Positions 45,068 to 53,165 of a DNA stretch of 64,000 bases are shown here, piece by piece; within the stretch, counting starts at the first letter, position 1; each line of letters opens with the position of its first letter. The DNA comes from 2-02-FULL-55-14 sp964473365 (GTDB taxonomy: Bacteria > Bacteroidota > Ignavibacteria > UBA10030), in contig CAYYOV010000009.1 in assembly GCA_964473365.1 (NCBI GenBank), forward strand, positions 1 through 64,000, in the 5' to 3' direction. The position numbers and the translations under genes were made by a program. The notes under the pieces were generated by a model. The model was not told where the DNA came from. It made no database searches and saw only the letters and a program-made list of their open reading frames with translations.

Positions 45068-48000
45068 CAGAACGTGAACCCGACGGAGAGGAACATCTGT
45101 CGCGGGATGTTCCGGTAGGCTTTGTAGGGCGCCGCGATGTGGCTGAGGCGCAGCGGATCGTCCCCTGGATCGGCCACCGTGAATCCGCGTTCGACCCAGT
45201 TGTTCCGGTCGACCTGGGCGTCCATCGGGGTCAGCCATTGATTATTGAACAGATTCATGATCCGGGCGCCGAGGATGACGTCCCGACCGAGCATGTGGAG
45301 GGTCTTGACGATGTTCAGATCGACGCTCGTTTCGATAGGATACCGCCTGTTGTAGAGCACGTCCTGGACGTCAAAATCGGTGACGTACGTGAACGGAAGA
45401 CCCGACTGGGCAGCGTATGTCAGGCTCGCGGTCGTATTCTCGAACGGCGAGATCCCCGCGATCTCCACACCTTCCCCCTCACCCAACCGGTACTGCACCA
45501 GGGCGCGAAGGACATGCGTCCGGTCGGACGGAGAGATGAATTCGCCCGTGAAATTGCGGGACGCAAATGCCGTCACCCCTGCAGGGAACTGCTCTTGAGG
45601 GCCATAGTTCCCTTCCGTCGTCTGCGACAGGTTGTAGCTGACACGGTAGTGCCACCGGGCGGGCGCAATACGCTCGAACGTGATCTCGATGCCTCGCGTC
45701 GACCCGAACGCATTGTTCGAGAAGGTCGTATAGAGATACAACGGAGTATTGTCCGGCAGGACGCCCCTCGGACGATCGGCGCTTCCCGTCAGCGCCGCAA
45801 CCCGCAGCAGCCCGATCTGGCTCACGCGGTCGTTGTAGTATACCGCCACGTCGAACCGATGGTTCTCGCCCACCACCTGCTGGATCCCGAACTCGTAGTT
45901 GATCGTCTTTTTCGGCTCCAGGTTCGGATTTCCCCGACCCGTCCAGCCGCTTTGGGTGCGCTGGGATAGCGCATGCGAGAAGATCGGCATGGAAGCAAAA
46001 TGTCCATACTGAATGCGGAACGCGGTATTCTCGCCGATCGGGAACGACAGCCCCAGTCGCGGCATGAGCACGGTGCGCGTCTTGGACGCAACCGTTTGCG
46101 GATCGCCGACATAGTTCGGCCGGACATTGTTGCTCAACGTCCCCTGGTAGAACGGGTCGAAGAGATCGACCGCCACATCCTCCTGGAAATTGTACGCCTC
46201 TGCTCTCAAACCAAAATTCGCGACGAGCCCTTCATACTCCATCTTGTCCTGCGCATACGCCGAGAGAAGCCAGGGGTATGCTTTGTAGTATTCCGCAAAA
46301 CCCGACCGGAAGAGATACGAATTCGCCTGGAACGAGGAATTGACGCCGTTGTTGACCATGTCCCAGTAGTAGCCGCGGAGACCGACTTTCAGCAGGTTCG
46401 AAGAAGTGATCTGGTTGGTGTAGTCGACGGAGACGGAGACGTGCTCCGTTCGATTGTACTGGTAGTAGTTCGTGCTGAAGTTGAACGGCTCCCGAAAGTA
46501 CGATCCGTCCCACCACACTCCTTGGCGCAGTACGCTGCCCGACGCATCGTTCAGACTGTCGAGCCGGTCGCGTGCCGACTCATATCCTGCCAGATATTCG
46601 TACGGCAATTCGTATGTTTCCATCTGGTGCGACGCCGTCACCTCGACGAACGAATGGGTATCGATGGTATAGACCCAGTTCAGGCTCTGCGTGAACGTCT
46701 CCTCCGTCCGGACCGGATCTGTCTTGATGTAGTATTTCGTCGAAATGCCCGGTGGGCTGAAGGCCAGGCCCGACCAGCGGATATCGTCTGAACCGGACCA
46801 GATCCCGCCGCGATATCGCTGGTACATGCCGAGGAGCTTGAACTTGTGCGCCCGGACCGGCGTGTAGATGATATTCGTCAGGTAGTTCTGGAAGACAAGG
46901 TTCTGCTCGGAAGTCGGGAGACGCGTGGGGGCGGTTCGATACTCTCCCGAGAAGAAGAAGCGAAGCAGGTCCGGATCGCGGGTCAGAGGGCCGCCGAATC
47001 CGACGAGGTAGCGGGTGTACATCCCTTTCCGGTAGTCATAGACGCCGAGCGGATTGTCGTCGCTCGGAGTGTGGTTCTTCAGCCACACGTCGTAGGCCCA
47101 GGCGGCCTCGCGGACCACCACATCACGCCACGCGGCGGAATCCGCCGACGACGCCGTACCTGTCTGATACATCCTGTTGTAGAGTGCAGACGCCCTCGTA
47201 TTCAGGCCGAGCTGGTCTGCAATGAGCCGAAGGTCCCGGATCCAATAATTGAAATCCCCCCAGCGCTGCCATTCGTAGCTGTTCCGGTCGTAGACGTACG
47301 GTCCAAAGTGGTATTGGCCCGGCGGGCGGACCTCCATCCGAAATTCGCCGTTGAACCGCGGGCCCCCTTCCTTTGAGACCACCTTCACGACACCCGCCTG
47401 CGCATTGCCGTACTCTGCCGAGAAACCTCCAGAGATCAGCTGGACCTGCTGCACCGCGATCGGGTTGATGTCGAACTTCCACGAATTGTCCGCCTTGCTT
47501 GTCCCAAACGAACCGGGGGCCGTTGTCGACGAATTGATCTGCTGGACTCCGTTGATCTGGTAGTTGACTTCGTACGCACCCGACCCGCGGACGCTGTAGT
47601 TCCCCTGTGCGTCCTTCTGAAAACCGGCCACCAGATCGAGCGCGCCCCGGATGCCTTCCATGGGAGCCGATTTCAGCTGCGACTCCGTGATGCTCTGCGA
47701 CGTCGACGTCTGGTCACGGATGACCTTCGGCCGCTCGGCTGTGACGATCACTTCCTTCTGCTGGATGGTGGCATCCTCAAGGCGGAGTATCAGGTCCGTT
47801 GTCCGGTCGATGAGGATCTCCACACCCCGGACCGTGGTTCGGTTGTATCCCAGCATGGATCCGACGACCTGATATGTGCCCGGCGGAATGTTCAGGATGG
47901 TGAACCGACCCTCGAAGTCGGTCGCCGCTCCAAGGGTCGTTCCCTGGAGGAACACGTTCGCACCGATCAACGGCTCCTGGGTCCGAACGTCCATGACGAC

Positions 48001-48090
48001 GCCGGAAAGCTTTCCCCGCTGTCCCTGCGCATGGAGCACCGCCATGCTCAGGAATATGACGATGGTCCCTATGACGACACGAAGCGACAC
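45067..48090 (-). CDS. TonB-dependent receptor with carboxypeptidase-like N-terminal domain
   Basis: Outer-membrane active transporter, 1007 residues. Signal peptide (about 1-22, VIFLSMAVLHAQ), then a CarboxypepD_reg-like domain (about 27-110, GKLSGVVMDVRTQEPLIGANVF), plug (about 120-240, VIVTAERPKVIRDQTSTSQ, YSVRGSGAYEVNYQINGVQ) and a 22-strand barrel ending IPRQMFLSVGFTF with C-terminal Phe. It starts at GTG 48090. No SusD homologue is present, so this is not a classical Sus pair. It is seven bases after one T9SS gene and overlaps the next. Confidence 0.9.
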   Translation of the reverse strand: MSLRVVIGTIVIFLSMAVLHAQGQRGKLSGVVMDVRTQEPLIGANVFLQGTTLGAATDFEGRFTILNIPPGTYQVVGSMLGYNRTTVRGVEILIDRTTDLILRLEDATIQQKEVIVTAERPKVIRDQTSTSQSITESQLKSAPMEGIRGALDLVAGFQKDAQGNYSVRGSGAYEVNYQINGVQQINSSTTAPGSFGTSKADNSWKFDINPIAVQQVQLISGGFSAEYGNAQAGVVKVVSKEGGPRFNGEFRMEVRPPGQYHFGPYVYDRNSYEWQRWGDFNYWIRDLRLIADQLGLNTRASALYNRMYQTGTASSADSAAWRDVVVREAAWAYDVWLKNHTPSDDNPLGVYDYRKGMYTRYLVGFGGPLTRDPDLLRFFFSGEYRTAPTRLPTSEQNLVFQNYLTNIIYTPVRAHKFKLLGMYQRYRGGIWSGSDDIRWSGLAFSPPGISTKYYIKTDPVRTEETFTQSLNWVYTIDTHSFVEVTASHQMETYELPYEYLAGYESARDRLDSLNDASGSVLRQGVWWDGSYFREPFNFSTNYYQYNRTEHVSVSVDYTNQITSSNLLKVGLRGYYWDMVNNGVNSSFQANSYLFRSGFAEYYKAYPWLLSAYAQDKMEYEGLVANFGLRAEAYNFQEDVAVDLFDPFYQGTLSNNVRPNYVGDPQTVASKTRTVLMPRLGLSFPIGENTAFRIQYGHFASMPIFSHALSQRTQSGWTGRGNPNLEPKKTINYEFGIQQVVGENHRFDVAVYYNDRVSQIGLLRVAALTGSADRPRGVLPDNTPLYLYTTFSNNAFGSTRGIEITFERIAPARWHYRVSYNLSQTTEGNYGPQEQFPAGVTAFASRNFTGEFISPSDRTHVLRALVQYRLGEGEGVEIAGISPFENTTASLTYAAQSGLPFTYVTDFDVQDVLYNRRYPIETSVDLNIVKTLHMLGRDVILGARIMNLFNNQWLTPMDAQVDRNNWVERGFTVADPGDDPLRLSHIAAPYKAYRNIPRQMFLSVGFTF

Positions 48091-48097
48091 AGTCAGA

Positions 48098-49519
48098 TCA
48101 CTTCACGAGCATCATGGTGCGCGACAGCACGCCCGACGTCGTCGTCAGGGTGTATGTGTAGAGGCCGCTGGACAGGCCCGTGCCGTCGAAGAAACGATGG
48201 TGGATGCCGGCTTCAAGGTCGGCATCGACCAGGGTTGCCACTCGCTGCCCCACGAGGTTGAAGACATCGAGCCGAACGGGACCCGTCGACCGAAGTGTGA
48301 ATGCGATCATGGTCGTCGGATTGAACGGATTGGGATAGTTCTGGTATAGTCCGAATTCCAGCGGCTGTCCGTTCGGAAGCTCAGCGGATGTCGCCGTAGT
48401 ATACTTGAACTGGAAAACCTTCTGCGCGACGGCATCAGAGACATACGCCGTCAGGCCGTCCTTCGTCAAGCCGACATCGGTCGGAGCGATCATCGGGGCC
48501 CCTTGCGGATCGGCGCTGAAGCCATCCTGATTGTTGATCGACGGGAGGTCATACATCTCCGTTGCCAAGATACCGCTGACATCGAACGCCTTGACCCAGC
48601 GTTTTGTTGAGTCGATGCCGGCGACCCAGAGAAGATCGTTCTTGTCGACCGTGATACCGTAGCTGACGGCGCTCGAGAAGCTCAGCAGACCGGTCGCATC
48701 CGAAAGTCGTGTGCCGGTATATGTCGACATCGCCAACTGCGCCCCGCCGGTCCAGACCGTGATTCCACCCGTCGAAGTCGTTGCCGCCGAATTTCGGGAC
48801 GTATAGATCGGCGTGGCGTTGTTCGTATAGTCGCCGTTGGGTCGCAAGGCCACGTCCCGGATGACATCCACGCCACCAGTCTGCTGTCCACCCGGATCCA
48901 ACGCTGATTCCGACGACCACGCACCCTTGACGGGTGATGTGATCGTGTTCGTCAGATTGTACGAGCGAACGCGCGGCCCTGGAACTCCGGCCCCGGCGGA
49001 CACCCCAGCGAAGGCAATCGTATCGCGCGTGAGCGTCACCCCGTGGTGATGCGTGCCATGGCCGGGGTTGGAGGGCGGAAAATAGAAGCCGTATTTTTGG
49101 ACCACCGATGTGTCGCCGTTCGGATAATAGTACATCGAAGCGACCGTGTTGGGTTTCGTCCGTTGGTACGGGACGGACGCATCGATGACGATGTCATTCC
49201 CGATCGAACCGATGCCGCGAAGCTGTCCGATGTTGCCCGTCAGCGTGTCCGCATCGCCGTTGAGGGTGAAGTCGACGAGCTTTTTCATCTCAGTGTCCGT
49301 CGAGTCGGCATACCAGATGGCGTTCCGTGCGTTCGCATTGGTCGCCGTCGTCGAGATCATGTAGACGCGTCCGTTCGAGGTCACGGTCAACAGATACGGC
49401 TGGACATAGTTCGTGTCCGACACCGGGAATGGGATGGCCTTGATGAAACGCCACTGCGGCTGGGACACCGCTGTCACGATCGAGAGCAACGTCAGCGTGA
49501 TCGTCGCAAAGATCTTCAT
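48098..49519 (-). CDS. T9SS-secreted beta-propeller-like protein
   Basis: 473 residues from ATG 49519, which has a strong AGAGGAGA ribosome-binding site; the longer frame to 49801 lies in the GHL10 gene. Signal peptide MKIFATITLTLLSIVTAVSQ. The body has repeating PYLLTVTSNGRVYMIS, GITVDKNDLLWVAGIDS and DVGLTKDGLTAYVSDA blocks, the pattern of a six- or seven-bladed propeller. The C-terminus is a textbook type A sorting domain (LYQNYPNPFNPTTMIAFTL, GLSSGLYTYTL, LSRTMMLVK). Probably a surface glycan- or ligand-binding partner of the TonB receptor (inference). Confidence 0.85.
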   Translation of the reverse strand: MKIFATITLTLLSIVTAVSQPQWRFIKAIPFPVSDTNYVQPYLLTVTSNGRVYMISTTATNANARNAIWYADSTDTEMKKLVDFTLNGDADTLTGNIGQLRGIGSIGNDIVIDASVPYQRTKPNTVASMYYYPNGDTSVVQKYGFYFPPSNPGHGTHHHGVTLTRDTIAFAGVSAGAGVPGPRVRSYNLTNTITSPVKGAWSSESALDPGGQQTGGVDVIRDVALRPNGDYTNNATPIYTSRNSAATTSTGGITVWTGGAQLAMSTYTGTRLSDATGLLSFSSAVSYGITVDKNDLLWVAGIDSTKRWVKAFDVSGILATEMYDLPSINNQDGFSADPQGAPMIAPTDVGLTKDGLTAYVSDAVAQKVFQFKYTTATSAELPNGQPLEFGLYQNYPNPFNPTTMIAFTLRSTGPVRLDVFNLVGQRVATLVDADLEAGIHHRFFDGTGLSSGLYTYTLTTTSGVLSRTMMLVK

Positions 49520-49539
49520 GGCTGTTCTCCTCTGAATGT

Positions 49540-49574
49540 CACCATCGCCGACGGATGGTGAGGTCCTGTGAAAA
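49540..49574 (-). promoter_or_regulatory. Stem-loop and shared TTTTCACAGGACC motif between GHL10 and T9SS genes
   Basis: In the 94-base gap the inverted repeat CACCATC-(7)-GATGGTG at 49540-49560 lies just upstream of the ribosome-binding site of the T9SS gene, and TTTTCACAGGACC at 49574-49562 recurs at 55453-55441. This could be an mRNA processing/stabilising hairpin or an internal regulatory site. No -35/-10 pair is convincing. Confidence 0.4.
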
Positions 49575-49613
49575 GATAGATCGATTTCGATGGTCCAATG
49601 CGACGCCTTATCG

Positions 49614-51611
49614 TTACCGCACGTAGAGTGCCCGCTGTACCCGGCGGCGCTCCAGTAGTGCACGTCCGGAGACCTCTGTGACGCGAAGTTCGAAGAAGTA
49701 GACGCCCGAAGCGAGCGCCCGTGGTTCCCACGTCCTCCGATGCGACCCCGCATCCATCCGTCCTTCGACGAGTGTTTCCACCAAACGTCCCACGACGTCA
49801 TAGACCGTCAGTCGGACATCAGCCGCATCGCTGAGATCGAACGCAATCGTTGTCATCGGATTGAACGGATTGGGGTACACGGGATGGAGGGTGAATGTTG
49901 TCGGTGGCGCGATCGCCATCTCCCTCACGGCCGTCGTACCTCCCGGAGACAATCGACGATTCCGAAGCAGCATCAATTCGTCGCCGACGACGTTCTTTCC
50001 TGCGCCGATGCCCGCGTTCGTGAGGGTCACCACGACGCGCGGCCCCCCCGCTGGGAGCATGACGTCCCCCAGTTTCGTCCATCCGGCATTTTCAGCGGCA
50101 GCCTGGTCGATGGTCACGGTCCGGAGCGAGGATGACGTATCATGCAATCGGTACGTTGCTGTCGGCGTGAGCGCATTGAGCCCCGTTGGAATGTACGCAT
50201 AGAGCTCATAGACGCCCTCCTCCGGAACACTTGCCAGGTAGTGCATGGTGTCTGCCCCGGCTGCGTCGGCGTAGAAGACCGAGCCGTTCCAGCCGGAGAC
50301 GAAATTGACCCCAACAAAACCGGTCCGGGTGGCGGATGAATCCTTCGCGAAGGTCGGGGCCGAACGCCAGCCCGCCTGTCGGTGAGGAGGTGTGACGTAC
50401 GTTGGGTAGACCTGGTTGCGCAACGGCACCATGTAGCCCGCATCTCGCAGATCGTTGTAGTACCACCACGCGTGGCCCTTCAATCCTGCATTGCGGCTGA
50501 CCTGGACCAGATTGACGCCTTCGGTGAGCGAGAACAGGGTGCCGCTCGGTTTGATGGCGATGCCGGCATTCACCCTCTGCTGCGAGGCGCTGCTGAGGCC
50601 ATAGAGCGCTGACGGGATGTATCCCTGCAGGACAGAGGAAGGCTGATACATCTGCACTTGCGCCGCGTCTAGTTTCCCCAGTTCTAACCAAGCCTTCCAA
50701 TCCTGGAGGACATTGTCGTAGGCTGGATACGACCCCAGACCGGAGGCGTAATGGCTGGGGGCGTTCGAGACGATCACGTTCGGGTTCACCGCTTTGATCG
50801 AGTCGTACACCGCAGCGTGGAACGTGACCAGTTGGTCCGCCCGCCAACGCTTCCAGGCCGCATTCGTGCCATCGATCGGAGGAGCGCTGCCGGTCGCGGC
50901 GGTGTACTTGACCACCGATGCGCTGTCGTAGCCGAAGTTCACATTGGGATAGCGGATCCGATCCAGCTCGATACCGTCCACATCATACCGACGGGCGATC
51001 TCTTCATGCAGTTCGAGCAGAAAGGACCGGGCATCGTCATTGTTGTGCGCCAGCCAGTAGAAGAAGATCCCGCCTTCTGGATTGCCGATCAAGTCGTTGC
51101 CTGAGGCGTCCCTCCCCAGCCACGACGGGCGACGGTCGAACAATGGGCCTTTCGGAAGACCCGGCAACGAGTAGCCCGACCACCATCCCGCGAAGCCGTA
51201 TTCCATCCAGGCCTCGATCTCGAGCCCGTTGCGGTGCGCTTCGGCGATCGCCTCTTGCAGGATGTCCCTATCGCCCGCGGCCGGATCCGTGTAGTAGCCG
51301 GTCTCCCGGAAGAAGACATCGCTGCGGAAGAGCGGGAAGCCTCGGCTCCAGGCATTGAAGTACACGACGTTGAAGTTGGACGCCGCGATCGTGTCCATGG
51401 TCCGCGCGATCTCGGCCTTAGTCCAGAAGCTTCCTCCTGTCCTCGGCGTGACCCAGATCCCACGTAGTTCTTGCGCCGGGAGCGGGAGCGAAACAAGCAG
51501 AAGTGCGAGAATCGCGCTCAGACCGGCGCCTGCGCGCATAGCGCGTGGCATGCGAACGCGTGCACGCATTCGGTGCGTTCGGAGGCCAGTCGAGTGTGCG
51601 AGGTTCATCAT
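49614..51611 (-). CDS. GHL10-family glycosyl hydrolase with T9SS sorting domain
   Basis: Exported glycoside hydrolase-like protein of 665 residues. A long signal peptide ends around 47 (ALLLVSLPLPAQ). The GHL10 domain (PF02638 type, about 48-370) shows ELRGIWVTPRTGG, NFNVVYFNAWSRG, GLEIEAWMEYGFAGWW, YDVDGIELDRIRYP and AAQVQMYQP. A central jelly-roll/Fn-like region (about 410-540) is followed by a sorting domain (LHPVYPNPFNPMTTIAFDL, LASGVYFFELRVT). GHL10 enzymes are believed to act on polysaccharides, but the substrate is unknown. The ATG at 51611 overlaps the ROK repressor stop (ATGA). Confidence 0.87.
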   Translation of the reverse strand: MMNLAHSTGLRTHRMRARVRMPRAMRAGAGLSAILALLLVSLPLPAQELRGIWVTPRTGGSFWTKAEIARTMDTIAASNFNVVYFNAWSRGFPLFRSDVFFRETGYYTDPAAGDRDILQEAIAEAHRNGLEIEAWMEYGFAGWWSGYSLPGLPKGPLFDRRPSWLGRDASGNDLIGNPEGGIFFYWLAHNNDDARSFLLELHEEIARRYDVDGIELDRIRYPNVNFGYDSASVVKYTAATGSAPPIDGTNAAWKRWRADQLVTFHAAVYDSIKAVNPNVIVSNAPSHYASGLGSYPAYDNVLQDWKAWLELGKLDAAQVQMYQPSSVLQGYIPSALYGLSSASQQRVNAGIAIKPSGTLFSLTEGVNLVQVSRNAGLKGHAWWYYNDLRDAGYMVPLRNQVYPTYVTPPHRQAGWRSAPTFAKDSSATRTGFVGVNFVSGWNGSVFYADAAGADTMHYLASVPEEGVYELYAYIPTGLNALTPTATYRLHDTSSSLRTVTIDQAAAENAGWTKLGDVMLPAGGPRVVVTLTNAGIGAGKNVVGDELMLLRNRRLSPGGTTAVREMAIAPPTTFTLHPVYPNPFNPMTTIAFDLSDAADVRLTVYDVVGRLVETLVEGRMDAGSHRRTWEPRALASGVYFFELRVTEVSGRALLERRRVQRALYVR

Positions 51612-52831
51612 TCTTTCATCTCAGACACGCCGTTGGCGCGTGATGGCTTAAAGAGATCATACAGTACAAGTCCCACGGCACCCAAGACCACTCCGTCACT
51701 CTGGAGCTGTGCGGGCCGGACTGATACTGCTTTGGCCGGTTCCGTCAGCAGATCGCGACCGATCTTGCGTTGAACTGCCTGCGCCACGCGAGGATCTCTG
51801 GCGATCGAGCCGCCCAGGACGATCACTTCCGGATTGAGCATGTTCACTATGCCGATACACACGATCGCGATGATCGTCGTGGCTTCGTCGATGACACGCG
51901 CCGCCAACGCATCTCCGTCAGCAGCGGCACGGTTGAGTGCGTCAACAGTGATGATCGAGCGATCGCCCCCGGTCCGATAATACGCACCCAGGACAGATGT
52001 GTCGCCGAGCAACTCGCCCAGGTCGCGTTGTCCATCGTAGAGCAGCGGAAAATGGTCAGGCCGCGTCACGGTGTGGCCGACCTCATTGTAGCCGATCTCT
52101 CCCGCACTCGATGTCGTGCCGTGAAGAATCGTTCCATCGACGATGATGCCGGCCCCGATACCGTCACCGATCCAAAGGAAAACCTGATCGGGAACGTACT
52201 TGCCGGCGCCGAACAGATATTCGGCAAGGGTCATGACCTTGACATCGTTCTCGACGTAGACCGGGAGGCCGAGCCGCGAGCCGAACGCCGCCTTCAGATC
52301 TGTCCCTTTCCAACCCTTCAATGTGTCAGCGACGCGCAAGATCCCGCGGTCGCGGTCGATGATGCCCGGAAGTCCGATACCGATGCCGACGGCGTGCTCG
52401 AACAATTCGGGATAGAGTATGCGCCAGGATTCCAGCTGCTCAATCGTCCGGCCGATGACAACCTCGGAAGGTTCGCCGGGAGCATAGTCAAAGGAAGCAC
52501 GATGCAGGATGGTCGGATTCAGATCGCTTGCGATGAGGTGCACGGACCGCATTCGGATGTCGATCCCGAACACCGTTCCTGCGCGAGGATTGAATCGAAG
52601 GAGTTCGCGTTTGCGTCCTCCCCGGTGTGTGGAGGTCCCTTCCCCAACAAGCTCGAGGAAGCCGAACTCAAGAAAGCGTCCGACGATCTCCGTGACCGTG
52701 GTCTTTGAAAGGGAACAACGCTGGGAAATCTCCGTGCGGGAGATAAGATCTGAATCCCGAACTAACCGCAGGACGCGGTATTCGTTCGGTTCGTCAAAAG
52801 CGTTTCTGCGCTCAGTGAGTGCGCGCCACAT
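51608..52831 (-). CDS. ROK-family transcriptional repressor
   Basis: 407-residue NagC/XylR-like regulator: winged helix-turn-helix (about 15-70, RTEISQRCSLSKTTVTEIVGRFLEFGFLE) plus sugar-kinase-like ROK domain (VFGIDIRMRSVHLIASDL, GIGLPGIIDRDRGIL, VYVENDVKVM, GDGIGAGIIVDG). The canonical zinc site CxCGxxGC after GEIG is missing: the segment reads GEIGYNEVGHTVTRPDHF with no Cys. Start ATG 52831. It sits at the head of the GHL10/T9SS/TonB genes, under a promoter with a XylR-like palindrome, so it likely represses its own operon until a sugar binds (inference). Confidence 0.9.
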   Translation of the reverse strand: MWRALTERRNAFDEPNEYRVLRLVRDSDLISRTEISQRCSLSKTTVTEIVGRFLEFGFLELVGEGTSTHRGGRKRELLRFNPRAGTVFGIDIRMRSVHLIASDLNPTILHRASFDYAPGEPSEVVIGRTIEQLESWRILYPELFEHAVGIGIGLPGIIDRDRGILRVADTLKGWKGTDLKAAFGSRLGLPVYVENDVKVMTLAEYLFGAGKYVPDQVFLWIGDGIGAGIIVDGTILHGTTSSAGEIGYNEVGHTVTRPDHFPLLYDGQRDLGELLGDTSVLGAYYRTGGDRSIITVDALNRAAADGDALAARVIDEATTIIAIVCIGIVNMLNPEVIVLGGSIARDPRVAQAVQRKIGRDLLTEPAKAVSVRPAQLQSDGVVLGAVGLVLYDLFKPSRANGVSEMKE

Positions 52832-52852
52832 TGGAGGGCCGCTGTTGGGGAA

Positions 52853-52909
52853 TTAGTTTGTCACCCTGACGAACAAACCAAATATGCCATCCTGAAGCCG
52901 TTCTGTCAA
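52853..52909 (-). promoter_or_regulatory. ROK-operon promoter with XylR-like operator
   Basis: On the minus strand TTGACA (52909-52904) and CATATT (52886-52881) are 17 bases apart. From 52881 to 52853 an inverted repeat TTGGTTTGT...ACAAACTAA covers the expected transcription start near 52874. The half-sites GTTTGT/ACAAAC match those I recall for Bacillus XylR, another ROK regulator, though spaced wider here. Of the 329-base gap 52832-53160, the left part holds this promoter, 52910-53020 shows nothing recognisable, and the right part is a repeat array. Confidence 0.75.
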
Positions 52910-53021
52910 GTTAATTCCAGGCCGCTCTGATCTCACAAATGGGAATCGTAGTGAGACGACTCGATTCGCTTCCCTCCTCCTGACTTGCGCTCACGACTTT
53001 GCAAGCGCTCCACCAGGAACT

Positions 53022-53165
53022 CAATCACTCCAATACCCCACTACTCCACTGCTCCACTACCCCACTACTCCACTACTCCACTACCCCACTACTCCATTAC
53101 TCCACTACCCATTACCCCATCACTCCACTACCCCATTACTCCATTCCTCCACTCCCCCCATTACT
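53022..53165. repeat. Imperfect octanucleotide tandem repeat, consensus CCACTACY
   Basis: About 17 units of eight bases, mostly CCACTACT, CCACTACC or CCATTACT; clean consecutive units run 53038-53109 and the register slips once at 53110-53116. Because eight is not a multiple of three, all frames read as an eight-residue repeat (HYSTTPLL-like), so the plus-strand open frames here are not genes. The array reaches into the end of the GHL10-NAGPA gene and supplies its TAA stop. The minus strand is G-rich (GGGGTAGT, GGAGTAGT). Confidence 0.9.

Noticed and set aside
45068..45238. Extended N-terminus of the T9SS Fn3-like protein
   Set aside because: Lies wholly in the TonB receptor gene, while the ATG at 45067 begins a clean signal peptide.
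53022..53165. CRISPR-like array
   Set aside because: Unit length is eight bases with no spacers and no cas genes nearby; it is a simple tandem repeat.
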